In this document: positions 43,504-51,816 of the stretch, in pieces
How positions within the stretch are numbered: the stretch's first letter is position 1
How the letters are laid out: each line of letters opens with the position of its first letter
Assembly: GCF_900177765.1 (NCBI RefSeq)
Contig: NZ_FXWI01000005.1
Coordinates: 62,001 to 126,000, forward strand
Direction: 5' to 3'
Source of the DNA: Agreia sp. VKM Ac-1783
GTDB taxonomy: Bacteria > Actinomycetota > Actinomycetes > Actinomycetales > Microbacteriaceae
DNA length: 64,000 nt
Program-made: the position numbers and the translations under genes
Notes under the pieces: generated by a model
What the model was told of the DNA's origin: nothing
Seen by the model: only the letters and a program-made list of their open reading frames with translations
Database searches by the model: none

Positions 43504-43698
43504 GTGCGCAACCGTGTCAGCGGTCCGCTCCCGAATCGCGAACGCTACGAGAATCTCGTTTTCCAGTTCATGACCCTCCGCTGGGGAAAGGTGTCATCCG
43601 TGGAAACGGTGGAAGACCTGCAGGTCCTCGAGCGAGCGCTGCAGATCGTCGCTGAGGCTGGAAACTCCGAAGCCCGTGCAGCACCGATCGTCGGCTAG
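43504..43698 (+). pseudogene. C-terminal fragment of an NTF2-like (SnoaL-type) protein
   Basis: Only the last ~64 residues remain of a nuclear-transport-factor-2-like protein: VRNRVSGPLPNRERYENLVFQFMTLRWGKVSSVETVEDLQVLERAL, read in parts, matches the family's C-terminal half. The N-terminal half and start codon are missing, so it is probably a truncated gene remnant next to the TetR-DoxX operon. Expression as a short protein from GTG at 43504 cannot be excluded. Confidence 0.6.
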
Positions 43699-43715
43699 AG
43701 ACGGTTCAACTGCGA

Positions 43716-45617
43716 TCAGGACGCGGTCGGCACGTCTTCATCCGCCGCAACATCCTTCTGCACAGCGAACTGCGTGCGGTGCAACTCCTCATACCGCCCG
43801 CCCGCAGCCAGCAACTCCTCGTGCGTGCCCCGCTCCACGATCGAGCCGTCCTCGACGACGAGAATCAGGTCTGCGCTTCGGATGGTCGAGAGGCGGTGCG
43901 CGATCACCATCGCGGTGCGCCCCTCGAGCGCCTCGCTGAGCGCCGCCTGCACGGCGGCCTCCGAGGTCGAGTCGAGCGCCGCAGTCGCCTCGTCGAGGAT
44001 GACGACGCGCGGCTGCGCGAGCAGGAGCCTCGCGATGGTCATCCTCTGGCGTTCACCGCCCGACAGCCGGTAGCCCCGCTCTCCCACCATCGTGTCGAGC
44101 TGGTCGGGCAGCGATCGGATCAGCGGCTCGAGCCGCGCACGACGCACAGCGTCCCACACGTCGTCATCGGATGCATCCGGCCTCGCGAGACGCAGATTGG
44201 AAAGAATGGTCTCGTGGAAGAGGTGGCCGTCTTGGGTCACCATGCCGAGGGTGTGCCGCATCGACGCGAAGGTGACGTCGCGCACGTCGGTGCCCCCGAG
44301 GCGCACTGCGCCGCTGTCGACGTCGTAGAGGCGCGAGAGCAGCTGCGCGATCGTGGACTTGCCGGCACCAGACGTACCCACGAGGGCGACGGTCTGACCC
44401 GGCTCGATCCTGAAGGACAGGCCGTGCAGAACCTCCTCGCCACCGCGGGTGTCCAGCGTCGACACCTCTTCGAGCGACGCGAGCGACACCTTGTCGGCAG
44501 ACGGGTAGGCGAAGCGCACATCGTCGAACTCGACCGACACGGGCCCTTCGGGCACGGATGCGGCGTCGGGCTTCTCCTGGATGAGCGGTTCGAGATCCAG
44601 AATCTCGAAGACCCGCTCGAAGCTGACCACCGCGCTCATGATCTCGACCCGGGCGCTCGCGAGGCCGGTCAGCGGTACGTAGAGGCGGGTGAGCAGCAGA
44701 GCCAGCGTGACCACGTCGCCGGTGTCGAGCTGGCCGGCGAGGGCGAGGAAGCCGCCGAGCCCGTAGACGAGCGCGAGGGCGAGGGCGGAGACGAGCGTCA
44801 GGGCGGTGACGAAGACGAACTGCAGCATCGCGGAGCGCACCCCGATGTCTCGCACGCGGGCGGCGCGCACGCGAAACTCCTCGGCCTCGTCGTCGGGCCG
44901 GCCGAACAGCTTCACGAGGGTGGCGCCGGGAGCCGAGAAGCGCTCGGTCATCTGCGTGCTCATAGCGGCGTTGTGGTCGGCGGCCTCGCGGCGCAGGGCA
45001 GCGAGTCGGCTGCCCATGCGGCGTGCAGGAAACAAGAAGAGGGGCAGCATGATCACGGCCAGGATCGTCACGAGCCACGACGTGCTGAGCATGACGATCA
45101 GGGTGAGGATCAGCGCAACCACGTTGGTGACCACCCCGGAGAGCGTGCCACTGAAGGCCTGCTGAGCGCCGATCACATCGTTGTTGAGGCGGCTCACGAG
45201 GGCGCCCGTTCGGGTGCGAGTGAAGAACGCGATCGGCATCTTTTGCACGTGATTGAAGACGGCGGTGCGCAGATCGAGGATCACGCCTTCGCCGATTCGG
45301 GCCGAGAACCAGCGCGTCACGAGCGAGACTGCGGCGTCAGCCACGGCCACGAGGGCGATGACGACGGCGAGCCACACGATCGTCGAGACCGCGCCCCTGG
45401 CGACGATGACGTTGACCACCTGGCCGGCGAGTACCGGCGTCGCGACCGCGAGGAAGGCCCCCACGACGGAGAGCGCGATGAAGATCAGCAGCTTGGCTCG
45501 GTAGGGCACCGCAAACGTCAGGATGCGCCGCACGGACTCACGGGAGAACCCGTGCTTGCCGTCTCTGGCAGACGAGATCTTGTACAGCGAGCTCCAGGCC
45601 GCGCTCTCCATGCTCAT
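43716..45617 (-). CDS. ABC transporter, fused permease and ATPase (exporter)
   Basis: A 633-residue half-transporter of the MdlB/MsbA type, exporting a drug, lipid or peptide as a homodimer. Residues ~30-330 hold six membrane segments; the ATPase follows with Walker A GTSGAGKST, Q-loop near LGMVTQDG, signature [10 protein letters not shown], Walker B RVVILDEATAALD and switch His in IAHRLSTIRSAD. I chose ATG at 45617 with GAAAGGAATT upstream; another ATG at 45638 is in frame. Upstream lies an inverted repeat that may bind a regulator. Substrate unknown. Confidence 0.92.
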   Translation of the reverse strand: MSMESAAWSSLYKISSARDGKHGFSRESVRRILTFAVPYRAKLLIFIALSVVGAFLAVATPVLAGQVVNVIVARGAVSTIVWLAVVIALVAVADAAVSLVTRWFSARIGEGVILDLRTAVFNHVQKMPIAFFTRTRTGALVSRLNNDVIGAQQAFSGTLSGVVTNVVALILTLIVMLSTSWLVTILAVIMLPLFLFPARRMGSRLAALRREAADHNAAMSTQMTERFSAPGATLVKLFGRPDDEAEEFRVRAARVRDIGVRSAMLQFVFVTALTLVSALALALVYGLGGFLALAGQLDTGDVVTLALLLTRLYVPLTGLASARVEIMSAVVSFERVFEILDLEPLIQEKPDAASVPEGPVSVEFDDVRFAYPSADKVSLASLEEVSTLDTRGGEEVLHGLSFRIEPGQTVALVGTSGAGKSTIAQLLSRLYDVDSGAVRLGGTDVRDVTFASMRHTLGMVTQDGHLFHETILSNLRLARPDASDDDVWDAVRRARLEPLIRSLPDQLDTMVGERGYRLSGGERQRMTIARLLLAQPRVVILDEATAALDSTSEAAVQAALSEALEGRTAMVIAHRLSTIRSADLILVVEDGSIVERGTHEELLAAGGRYEELHRTQFAVQKDVAADEDVPTAS

Positions 45618-45659
45618 AGCAATTCCTTTCGAGGGCACCAGGCCACAATGAAAGTCTGA

Positions 45660-45685
45660 CTGGTCATGCTCGAGGTTCTGACCAG
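45660..45685. promoter_or_regulatory. inverted repeat upstream of the ABC exporter
   Basis: CTGGTCA (45660-45666) and TGACCAG (45679-45685) form perfect 7-bp inverted arms with a 12-bp spacer, 43 bases upstream of the exporter start. Candidate operator for an efflux regulator encoded elsewhere. Confidence 0.5.
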
Positions 45686-45731
45686 CGGGCGCCCGACTTG
45701 GCGAAAAGTCGTCGATTGAGAGGGGACCTCG

Positions 45732-46103
45732 TCAGATCGAGTACCCGAGCGCCGCTGCGCCGAACGATGCGAGAGCCGTGCCGACGGCGTAGGTCGCCGC
45801 AGGCATCCATTGGCGTTTGAGCAGCAGGTCGGCGCTGTCGACACTCGCCGTGCTGAAGGTGGTGAAGCCGCCGCAGAATCCCGTGCCCGCTATGGCGAGC
45901 CAGGCCGGGCCGGCCGGCGCGAGAGCGGCGCTCATGACGAGCCCCAAGAGGAACGACCCGCTGACGTTGATGACCAGTGTGCCGATGGGAAAAGACGTGC
46001 GCACCGCGTGTTGGATGGCTCCGCCGAGAACGAGGCGCGCGACGGCCCCGAGCCCGCCGGCGATGGTGATGGCGATCACGGTGAGCGGCAAGAAATCGGT
46101 CAT
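45732..46103 (-). CDS. crcB: CrcB/FluC fluoride channel subunit
   Basis: A 123-residue membrane protein with four segments, matching FluC fluoride channels. Landmarks: GGAIQHAVRTSFPIGTLVINVSGSFLLG (with Asn for fluoride passage) and GFCGGFTTFSTASVD. FluC works as an antiparallel dimer; here two crcB genes are adjacent, as in heterodimeric pairs. The start overlaps the upstream crcB stop (ATGA). Confidence 0.93.
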   Translation of the reverse strand: MTDFLPLTVIAITIAGGLGAVARLVLGGAIQHAVRTSFPIGTLVINVSGSFLLGLVMSAALAPAGPAWLAIAGTGFCGGFTTFSTASVDSADLLLKRQWMPAATYAVGTALASFGAAALGYSI

Positions 46104-46573
46104 CGCTTGCTCCCGGATGTCGGCCTCGTGACGAAGGTCTCGACGAGGCAGCGTCCCGTCATCGCCGCGATGGTTGCGACGACGATGCTCGCCACGGCGA
46201 GAAGGGCTGCGTCAGCCACAGAACCGGATGCCGCCTCGGTCGCGACCGCGACGGAGAACGAACTGTAGGTGGTGAAGCCGCCCATGAAGCCCGTGCCGAG
46301 GAGCAGCCGAAGACGACGTTGAGCGGGCGGAGTCTCGACCCGCAGCTGAATGAGCGAATAGATCACGGCGAGTGCGAACGAGCCGACCACGTTGATGATG
46401 AAGGTCGTGTGCGGCAGATTGTGCGCCGGCGTGATCAGGTCGAGCGACTCCCTGGCGAGCGTGCCGATGGCGCCGCCCAGAAACACCAGCCACACCGCTG
46501 ACCAGGTGCGATAGTCGGGCTTCGGCGCATCCGGAACCCGTGACACCGCGGTCTGCTGACCGAGAGCGCTCAT
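46100..46573 (-). CDS. crcB: CrcB/FluC fluoride channel subunit, second copy
   Basis: A 157-residue FluC protein. The N-terminal ~25 residues are extra. Conserved segments: GGAIGTLARESLDLITP, TTFIINVVGSFALAVIY and GFMGGFTTYSSFSVAV. It is coupled to the aquaporin gene upstream and to the first crcB downstream by 4-bp overlaps. The two probably form an antiparallel heterodimer conducting fluoride out of the cell. Confidence 0.92.
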   Translation of the reverse strand: MSALGQQTAVSRVPDAPKPDYRTWSAVWLVFLGGAIGTLARESLDLITPAHNLPHTTFIINVVGSFALAVIYSLIQLRVETPPAQRRLRLLLGTGFMGGFTTYSSFSVAVATEAASGSVADAALLAVASIVVATIAAMTGRCLVETFVTRPTSGSKR

Positions 46574-47346
46574 GACGCGGGCTGTTCTTCGCGCGGCGCG
46601 AACAGGCGCGGATATACGAGTGCGGCCAGCGCGCCGCCGAGGAGCGGGAACACGATGAAGACCCAGCTCTGCGCTAGCCACTCGGGCCCGCCGAAGAGTG
46701 CCGTGGCGATCGACCGTGCCGGGTTGATCGACGCGTTGTCGATCGGCAGCGCGACCAGGAGCATGGAGGTGAGAGTGAGGCCGACCACAAGAGGTGCCAA
46801 GGGAGTTCCTTTGACCGGGTGGGTAGCAGCGAGCACAACGAACACCAGCACAGCGGTAGCGATCGTCTCGACCGCCGCAACGGGGAGCAGCCCGAATTGC
46901 CCCGGCGACAACGAGTCGAAACCGTTCGACGCGAATCCCGATGACACGGCCTTCTCGAGAAAGCTCTGCTTCGCTCCGGATGCGAGCCCGTAGACCGCCG
47001 TCGCACCGACGATTGCGCCCACGATCTGGGCTACCAGGTAGACCGGCACCAGGCGCCACGGCAGACGCCCCGCGATCGCGGTTCCCAGCGTGACGGCCGG
47101 GTTGAAGTGACCGCCCGAGATCGGGCCGAACGCGAAACCCCCTGCCGTGACGGCCAGGCCGAGTGCCAGCGCGATGCCCAACAGGCCCGTTCCGGGTTGC
47201 GCGGCCGCCCCATTCGAGTCGGGCGCCGTGAACAGCGCTGCTCCGACGAGGCCGAAGACGAGGAGAAACGTTCCCGCGAATTCGGCGGCAGCACGCGAGC
47301 CAGGGCGAGACGCAGCGGGAAACGGCCGGTGCTGGGGATTCGTCAT
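46570..47346 (-). CDS. aquaporin (MIP family) channel
   Basis: A 258-residue MIP channel. The two half-helix signatures are HFNPAVTLG and SINPARSIA, both intact. N-terminal segments carry GTFLLVFGLVGAALF. Coupling to two fluoride channels hints that it may pass HF or a related small solute rather than just water; that is inference. It is first in the three-gene operon. Confidence 0.93.
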   Translation of the reverse strand: MTNPQHRPFPAASRPGSRAAAEFAGTFLLVFGLVGAALFTAPDSNGAAAQPGTGLLGIALALGLAVTAGGFAFGPISGGHFNPAVTLGTAIAGRLPWRLVPVYLVAQIVGAIVGATAVYGLASGAKQSFLEKAVSSGFASNGFDSLSPGQFGLLPVAAVETIATAVLVFVVLAATHPVKGTPLAPLVVGLTLTSMLLVALPIDNASINPARSIATALFGGPEWLAQSWVFIVFPLLGGALAALVYPRLFAPREEQPAS

Positions 47347-47426
47347 GCCGCCAGGCTAAAGAAGATCCCGCTCAGCACACTCGGACTGCTGTCGCGAGAC
47401 GATTCGACGAACTGAGCAATCTTTGC

Positions 47427-48125
47427 CTACGTCCGGCGAACAACCCTCCCGGCAATGACGACAGCCGCCGCCGCCGCGAGAGCCACCGCCAGCGGCAGTA
47501 TGGGCCCGGCCCATTTGGCGGATGCGATGACCACGGTCTCGCAGACAGCCCCGAGTGGCAGCATGAGAATGCTGAGAACGCGAATGAACTGTCCGGAGGA
47601 GCTGCGTTCGGCCAGGGCTTCCATCGTGCTCGTCAGTGTGCCCGTGACATAGGTGGTCGTGACGCCCGAGCGATCCGACAGGCGCCGGGCCGCGACCGTC
47701 TGCAGGGCCAACGCCGCAGAGGCGAGCGCCACTGCGAGAATCTGGCCGTTCGGGGCCGTGGCCCATTCGAAGACCCAGACCAGCACAACGATCGCCTGCA
47801 GCACGATCGAGCCGACCAAGAGATGGGTCCAGGTCGTGGCGCGGGGCGAATTCGTCGGCGGGCGATGCGCGCTCGTCAGCCGGAAGCCGAGGTAGAGAAA
47901 GGCGGCGAAGGCCAGAATCGCCGTGACGGAGCCGATGAAGGTCTGCAGAAACTCCGGCCTCGAGAACATGCCGCTCAAGATGAGGTTGCCGGTCATGTTG
48001 GCGGTGAAGATGCCGCCTAGTGCGAGGAACGCGAACGCGTCGGCCGCGCCAGAACCGAACGACAGCAGCAGCAGGCTGACGTGAACGGTGCGTCCGCGGG
48101 ACTCACTCGGCGGTGTCGACGTCAT
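47427..48125 (-). CDS. DUF1275 (YoaK) family membrane protein
   Basis: A 232-residue membrane protein of the DUF1275/YoaK family with six segments. Landmarks: LLLLSFGSGAADAFAFLALGGIFTANMTGNLILSG and RSGVTTTYVTGTLTSTMEALAERSS, read in parts. Function unknown. The ATG at 48125 lies within the end of the upstream small acidic gene; the preceding ORF extends the frame to 48179, but without the family's usual N-terminus. Confidence 0.88.
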   Translation of the reverse strand: MTSTPPSESRGRTVHVSLLLLSFGSGAADAFAFLALGGIFTANMTGNLILSGMFSRPEFLQTFIGSVTAILAFAAFLYLGFRLTSAHRPPTNSPRATTWTHLLVGSIVLQAIVVLVWVFEWATAPNGQILAVALASAALALQTVAARRLSDRSGVTTTYVTGTLTSTMEALAERSSSGQFIRVLSILMLPLGAVCETVVIASAKWAGPILPLAVALAAAAAVVIAGRVVRRT

Positions 48126-48264
48126 CGAGAGTCGTTGCTTCTTCGTCCTCCGCTGCGTCGTCGCTGTCGGCGAGCTCACTGAGAATCGCTTCGGATGCGT
48201 CGGCGTCGGCCGGTTCGCCGGCGAACTCGAATCCGTCTTGATTGGGGTCGCTTGGCAGGCTCAT
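48103..48264 (-). CDS. small acidic hypothetical protein
   Basis: A 53-residue, strongly acidic protein (DADASEAILSELADSDDAAEDEEATTLDDVDTAE), with no membrane segment. Small acidic proteins of this type occur in actinobacteria without known function. Its 3' end overlaps the start of the DUF1275 gene by 23 bp. The ATG at 48264 has an AGATCGGAACTC leader, not a strong Shine-Dalgarno sequence. Coding status is moderate. Confidence 0.5.
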   Translation of the reverse strand: MSLPSDPNQDGFEFAGEPADADASEAILSELADSDDAAEDEEATTLDDVDTAE

Positions 48265-48505
48265 ACGAGTTCCGATCTGAGAGAGTGGCTGGCACATGCG
48301 GGCCCTCGCGACACTACCCGCGAGGCCGGATGCCGCCACGCGACAAACGTCGAAAGCCTGGCCCCTGCTGCACCTCTTCGGCGTACACATACTCGTCATG
48401 CTCGACAAGAGTCGTAGACAACCGAGCACCTGGTGGATGAGGATCGACACGACACCGTGCAGCACCGCTGAACGGACTCTCAACACGCAGATAAAGGAGC
48501 AGATC

Positions 48506-48673
48506 ATGGCCGACCTCGAAACCCAAGCAGCGCTCTCCGAAGCGCGCAAAGCCGCAAGTGCTGCGAGCTATGACATTCAGAAGCTCCCCGAGGATTCCGT
48601 GGAGCGCCAGGCGCTGCACAACCTCCTCACCGCCGTGGACTACTTGATTCAGGCGGCCGACGGATCAGAGTGA
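48506..48673 (+). CDS. small hypothetical protein
   Basis: A 55-residue soluble helical protein (MADLETQAALSEARKAASAAS ... NLLTAVDYLIQAADGSE). AAAGGAG stands seven bases before the ATG. No known family. The 240 bases between it and the acidic gene show nothing else. Confidence 0.7.
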   Translation: MADLETQAALSEARKAASAASYDIQKLPEDSVERQALHNLLTAVDYLIQAADGSE

Positions 48674-48701
48674 CGCATGGCCTGACCGTCGAGTCTGGGC
48701 A

Positions 48702-48968
48702 TCACATGAACCCGGCGTCTTTGAATATGCGGCGCAGTTCGAGCAGCGTCTGCTCGCTCACGGGAGTGCCCTCGGGTCGAGTCAGCTCGAGCCGCTGATT
48801 GGCCAGGTGCACGACGACCTTCGCGCCGGCGTGGCTCTCGTCGACCGTGGCGACCTCTTTGAGCATGACGACCAGGTCGTGCCAGCCCAGGTTGTGCGTC
48901 GTGGGGTGGTACTCGATCTGATCGAGAACGCGTCGGGCTTCGGGCGTCAGATCGCTGGGTGCATGCAT
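48702..48968 (-). CDS. small hypothetical protein
   Basis: An 88-residue soluble protein with segments LTPEARRVLDQIEYHPTTHNLGWHDLVVMLKEVATV and KVVVHLANQRLELTRPEG, and a C-terminal helix LELRRIFKDAGFM. This has the look of HicA-like small domains, but the catalytic histidine layout does not match well, so the assignment is only tentative. The 168 bases upstream to 49136 hold no other gene I can support. Confidence 0.65.
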   Translation of the reverse strand: MHAPSDLTPEARRVLDQIEYHPTTHNLGWHDLVVMLKEVATVDESHAGAKVVVHLANQRLELTRPEGTPVSEQTLLELRRIFKDAGFM

Positions 48969-49136
48969 GGCTGTCCTCGTTCCGTTGGCTGGCCCCGGCA
49001 TCGACGTGCTGACCCTCTCAGTTGTCCTCCGGAGCGTGACTGCGACGTTACTCCGGGGGTTGTTCGCGACGGCACGACAAACGTCTGAACCCTCGGGCCT
49101 CGTCCGCCCGTCGTTCGGGCCAACTAGTATGCCTAC

Positions 49137-49895
49137 GTGTCTGCCATGTTGTACGTCGAGATCGCCGATGACCTGCGCCGCAAGATCGTGAGCGGCGAGC
49201 TGTCCCCGGGTGACGACGTGCCGAGCGAGGGAGAGCTCGCCGACCTGTGGCGCAGCTCCCGCGGCCCGATTCGCAACGCGCTCGCGGCGCTGAGAAACGA
49301 GGGGCTCATCGAGACCCGTCGTGGTCGCCCCGCCAGGGTCGCCGAGCGCAAGGCGCAGCAGGCGGCGGATGTGTCGATCCCGTTCACGCGTTGGGCGGAG
49401 CAGATGGGAACGCAGCCTGGTGCCCAGACCCAGGAGGTCTCCCTTCGTCGCGCCGACGAGGACAAGGCCCGGGCGCTCGGAATCGAGAAGGGTGCCCCGA
49501 TCGTCGACGTCGTGCGTCTGCGCCTGCTCGACGGCCGACCGACGATGCTCGAACGCCTCACGTTCATCGAGGAGGTGGGCCGTGTTCTCTTCGATGTCGA
49601 TCTCGACACCGTCTCGATCACCGAGTACCTGAACGAGCGAGGCTTCGGCTACCAAGACGTCGACCACGAGATCGACGCCGTCGCTGCCGACGAACTCGAC
49701 AGCCGGCTCCTCGACGTCGAGCCCGGAGCGCCGATTCTGCGCCTGCACCGCGTAACGCGAGGCCCCGACGGTCGCATCTTCGAGGCGTCGGATGACCGCT
49801 ACCGCAGCGACATCATCCGCTTCACCGTCTCGGCGTCAGGGCGCGCCCGAGAAGGCAGCCACTTCATCCGCGCGATCGGCTCGATCGGCGCCTAG
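49137..49895 (+). CDS. GntR/UTRA regulator, probable phosphonate operon regulator
   Basis: A 252-residue GntR-family protein. The N-terminal winged helix is SEGELADLWRSSRGPIRNALAALRNEGLI; the UTRA ligand domain includes FTRWAEQMGTQPGAQTQEVSLRRADEDKA and YRSDIIRFTVSASGRARE (read in parts). It is convergent with the phosphonate operon and its 3' end overlaps that of the alcohol dehydrogenase by 4 bp. PhnF-type regulators commonly control such operons, so that role is likely but not shown. The start is GTG 49137; ATG at 49146 is close. Confidence 0.9.
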   Translation: MSAMLYVEIADDLRRKIVSGELSPGDDVPSEGELADLWRSSRGPIRNALAALRNEGLIETRRGRPARVAERKAQQAADVSIPFTRWAEQMGTQPGAQTQEVSLRRADEDKARALGIEKGAPIVDVVRLRLLDGRPTMLERLTFIEEVGRVLFDVDLDTVSITEYLNERGFGYQDVDHEIDAVAADELDSRLLDVEPGAPILRLHRVTRGPDGRIFEASDDRYRSDIIRFTVSASGRAREGSHFIRAIGSIGA

Positions 49896-51097
49896 CCGGT
49901 CTGCGTGCGCGATCCCACCGGTTCGAGGCTGGGGGACACACCGATGCGCACGGCACCCCCGCCGGCCGCCGCCTCGATGCCGTCATCGAGGTCACCCAAG
50001 GCGACCGTCGCTCCGACGAGGTCTGCGAACGGGTAGGCATCGTGTCGAGCCTCGACGAATCGGGCCGCCTCCTCCAGGTGCCGAGGGGCGTAGTTGTGCA
50101 CTCCACGAATCGTGATCAGCCCTCGCACGATGGCCTCGGGGTCGATCGGCACGGCCGCCGAGGGTGACACGCTGCCGATGAGAACGGCGACTCCGCCGGT
50201 GCCGAGGCAGTCGATCGCCGACGCGACGGCGAGAACCGATCCGGATGCTTCGATCGCCACGAGCGGACGCGTCCCGATCCCGTCGATCGCGGCCTCGAGC
50301 GATCCCGGGTCGCCTGTCTTCAGGGTGGGATCGACGGTGGCCGCAGCGCCGAACCGCGAGGCGAGGGTTCGACGACGCCGGGCCGGATCGACGACGATCA
50401 CGCGCGCTCCCCGGTCGGTGGCGAGCGCGCTCGCGGTGAGCCCGATGAGACCGGCTCCGAACACGATCACGACGGCGCCGTCGAGCGGAGTGATGGTGGA
50501 TGCTGCGTCGAGTGCAGCGACCGCCGTCGCCGTTCCACACGAGACCGGTGCCAGCACTGCGGCGGGCAGCACGCGAGAGACGGGAACGATGGCCGTGCCG
50601 CGGCGGAGGTGCGCGTGAGAGGCGAACCCGCCGCTGAGCTCCCATCCGGCCTCGAGCCGTTCGTGGCCGTACTTTCTGACCGTCTCGCACTTCTGTGGGA
50701 GCCCGCGCAGGCAGGTGTCGCAGCTGTCGCATCCGAGGGTCAGCGACCACACGACCCGTTCGCCCACGTCGAGCGGCTCGCCCGTCGACGTGACGGCTCC
50801 AACGCCCACAGCGACCACCCGCCCGACCTGCTCGTGCCCGAGCACCAGAGGTGTGGGGGCGCTGCGATGCCCCTGGGTGGTGTGCACGTCGGAGCCGCAG
50901 ATAGTTGCGAGCTCGATGGCCACCAACGCGTCGCCGGGGGCCAGTGACACCGTCGGAACAGCGATGCACTCGTGCTTCTGACCCGGCTGCACCCAGACCA
51001 TGGCCGTGGGTGCCGGGTCGAGCTGCAGGCGCGTGACAGCAGCGACGGCTGGCGGCTCAGCCAAAGGTGTCGAGGTGCGGCTGCGAAAGAGGATCAC
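49892..51097 (-). CDS. phosphonate-catabolism-associated zinc alcohol dehydrogenase
   Basis: A 401-residue medium-chain dehydrogenase. Zinc ligands: catalytic Cys in ATICGSD with GHEQVG, structural Cys in CDSCDTCLRGLPQKC. The Rossmann motif is GAGLIG. It matches the family annotated as phosphonate-catabolism-associated alcohol dehydrogenase. I take GTG at 51097, overlapping the HAD stop as GTGA, although this gives a long N-terminus (ILFRSRTSTPLAEPP) before the domain; the ATG at 51001 is an alternative. It may oxidise an aldehyde or alcohol derived from the phosphonate. Confidence 0.85.
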   Translation of the reverse strand: MILFRSRTSTPLAEPPAVAAVTRLQLDPAPTAMVWVQPGQKHECIAVPTVSLAPGDALVAIELATICGSDVHTTQGHRSAPTPLVLGHEQVGRVVAVGVGAVTSTGEPLDVGERVVWSLTLGCDSCDTCLRGLPQKCETVRKYGHERLEAGWELSGGFASHAHLRRGTAIVPVSRVLPAAVLAPVSCGTATAVAALDAASTITPLDGAVVIVFGAGLIGLTASALATDRGARVIVVDPARRRRTLASRFGAAATVDPTLKTGDPGSLEAAIDGIGTRPLVAIEASGSVLAVASAIDCLGTGGVAVLIGSVSPSAAVPIDPEAIVRGLITIRGVHNYAPRHLEEAARFVEARHDAYPFADLVGATVALGDLDDGIEAAAGGGAVRIGVSPSLEPVGSRTQTG

Positions 51098-51816
51098 CGA
51101 GCAGCCAGCTGAGGCAAGGATGCGAGCTCGCACACGCTGTCGAGCACGACGTCGGCGCCCGCGGCCTCGAGCTGCTCACGGTTGTGTGCCCCGGTGGTGA
51201 CGCCCACCACGAGGCCCGCGCCTGCGTTGCGGCCCGAGCGCATGTCGCTCATGGTGTCGCCGACCACGACGACGGATGCGACGGAGCTCGCACCGGTCGC
51301 CATGAGGGCGGTGAGAACGAGGTCTGGCGCGGGGCGGCCGCGACCGGCGTCGGCGGGCGACAGCGCGGCATCCACCTGCCAGCCGAGGCGGGCGAGCACG
51401 GCGTCGCGGGTGACGGGCGAGAAGCCGGTGGTGAGTGCGACCTTGATGCCGGATGCCCGGAGCGCGTCGATCGCGTCGCCCGCGCCGGCGATCGGGTCGA
51501 CTCCGATCTCGTCGATGAGCTCGGCGTAGGCCGCCTCGAACGCCGTGTTCGCGGCGTGAGCCGCGTCTTCGTCGCCGCGCGTGAGATAGCGGAACACCTC
51601 GATCTTCGACTGGCCCATGGTGTCGCGCACGTACTGCAGTGACTCCTCGAGCGGCCGGGTCGACGCGAGACCCGAGCGGCGGGCGGCGCGTTCGAAGGCC
51701 TGCTCGACGATGCCGTCGTCGACGACGGTGGTGCCGGCCATGTCGAGAACGACGAGCTCGACGGGAACGATCGCGGCGGCGGAGTCTGCGGAGGCAACGG
51801 GAGTGGTGAGGGTCAT
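51094..51816 (-). CDS. phosphonatase-like HAD hydrolase (PhnX-like)
   Basis: A 240-residue HAD enzyme. Nucleophile Asp25 lies in DMAGTT. The cap motif MGQSK with Lys71 is in the place of the Schiff-base lysine of phosphonoacetaldehyde hydrolase (PhnX). Motif IV is VVVGDTMSDM. It matches the PhnX-like family found with FAD oxidases of phosphonate operons. It probably cleaves a phosphono-aldehyde to release phosphate. ATG at 51816 overlaps the FAD gene stop. Confidence 0.88.
   Translation of the reverse strand: MTLTTPVASADSAAAIVPVELVVLDMAGTTVVDDGIVEQAFERAARRSGLASTRPLEESLQYVRDTMGQSKIEVFRYLTRGDEDAAHAANTAFEAAYAELIDEIGVDPIAGAGDAIDALRASGIKVALTTGFSPVTRDAVLARLGWQVDAALSPADAGRGRPAPDLVLTALMATGASSVASVVVVGDTMSDMRSGRNAGAGLVVGVTTGAHNREQLEAAGADVVLDSVCELASLPQLAAR

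Noticed and set aside
43779-45659. Very long frame opposite the ABC exporter, and similar ones at 4052-5128, 5125-6369, 10138-11037 and 53072-54838
   Set aside because: High-GC third-position shadows of real genes: charged, repetitive translations without motifs.
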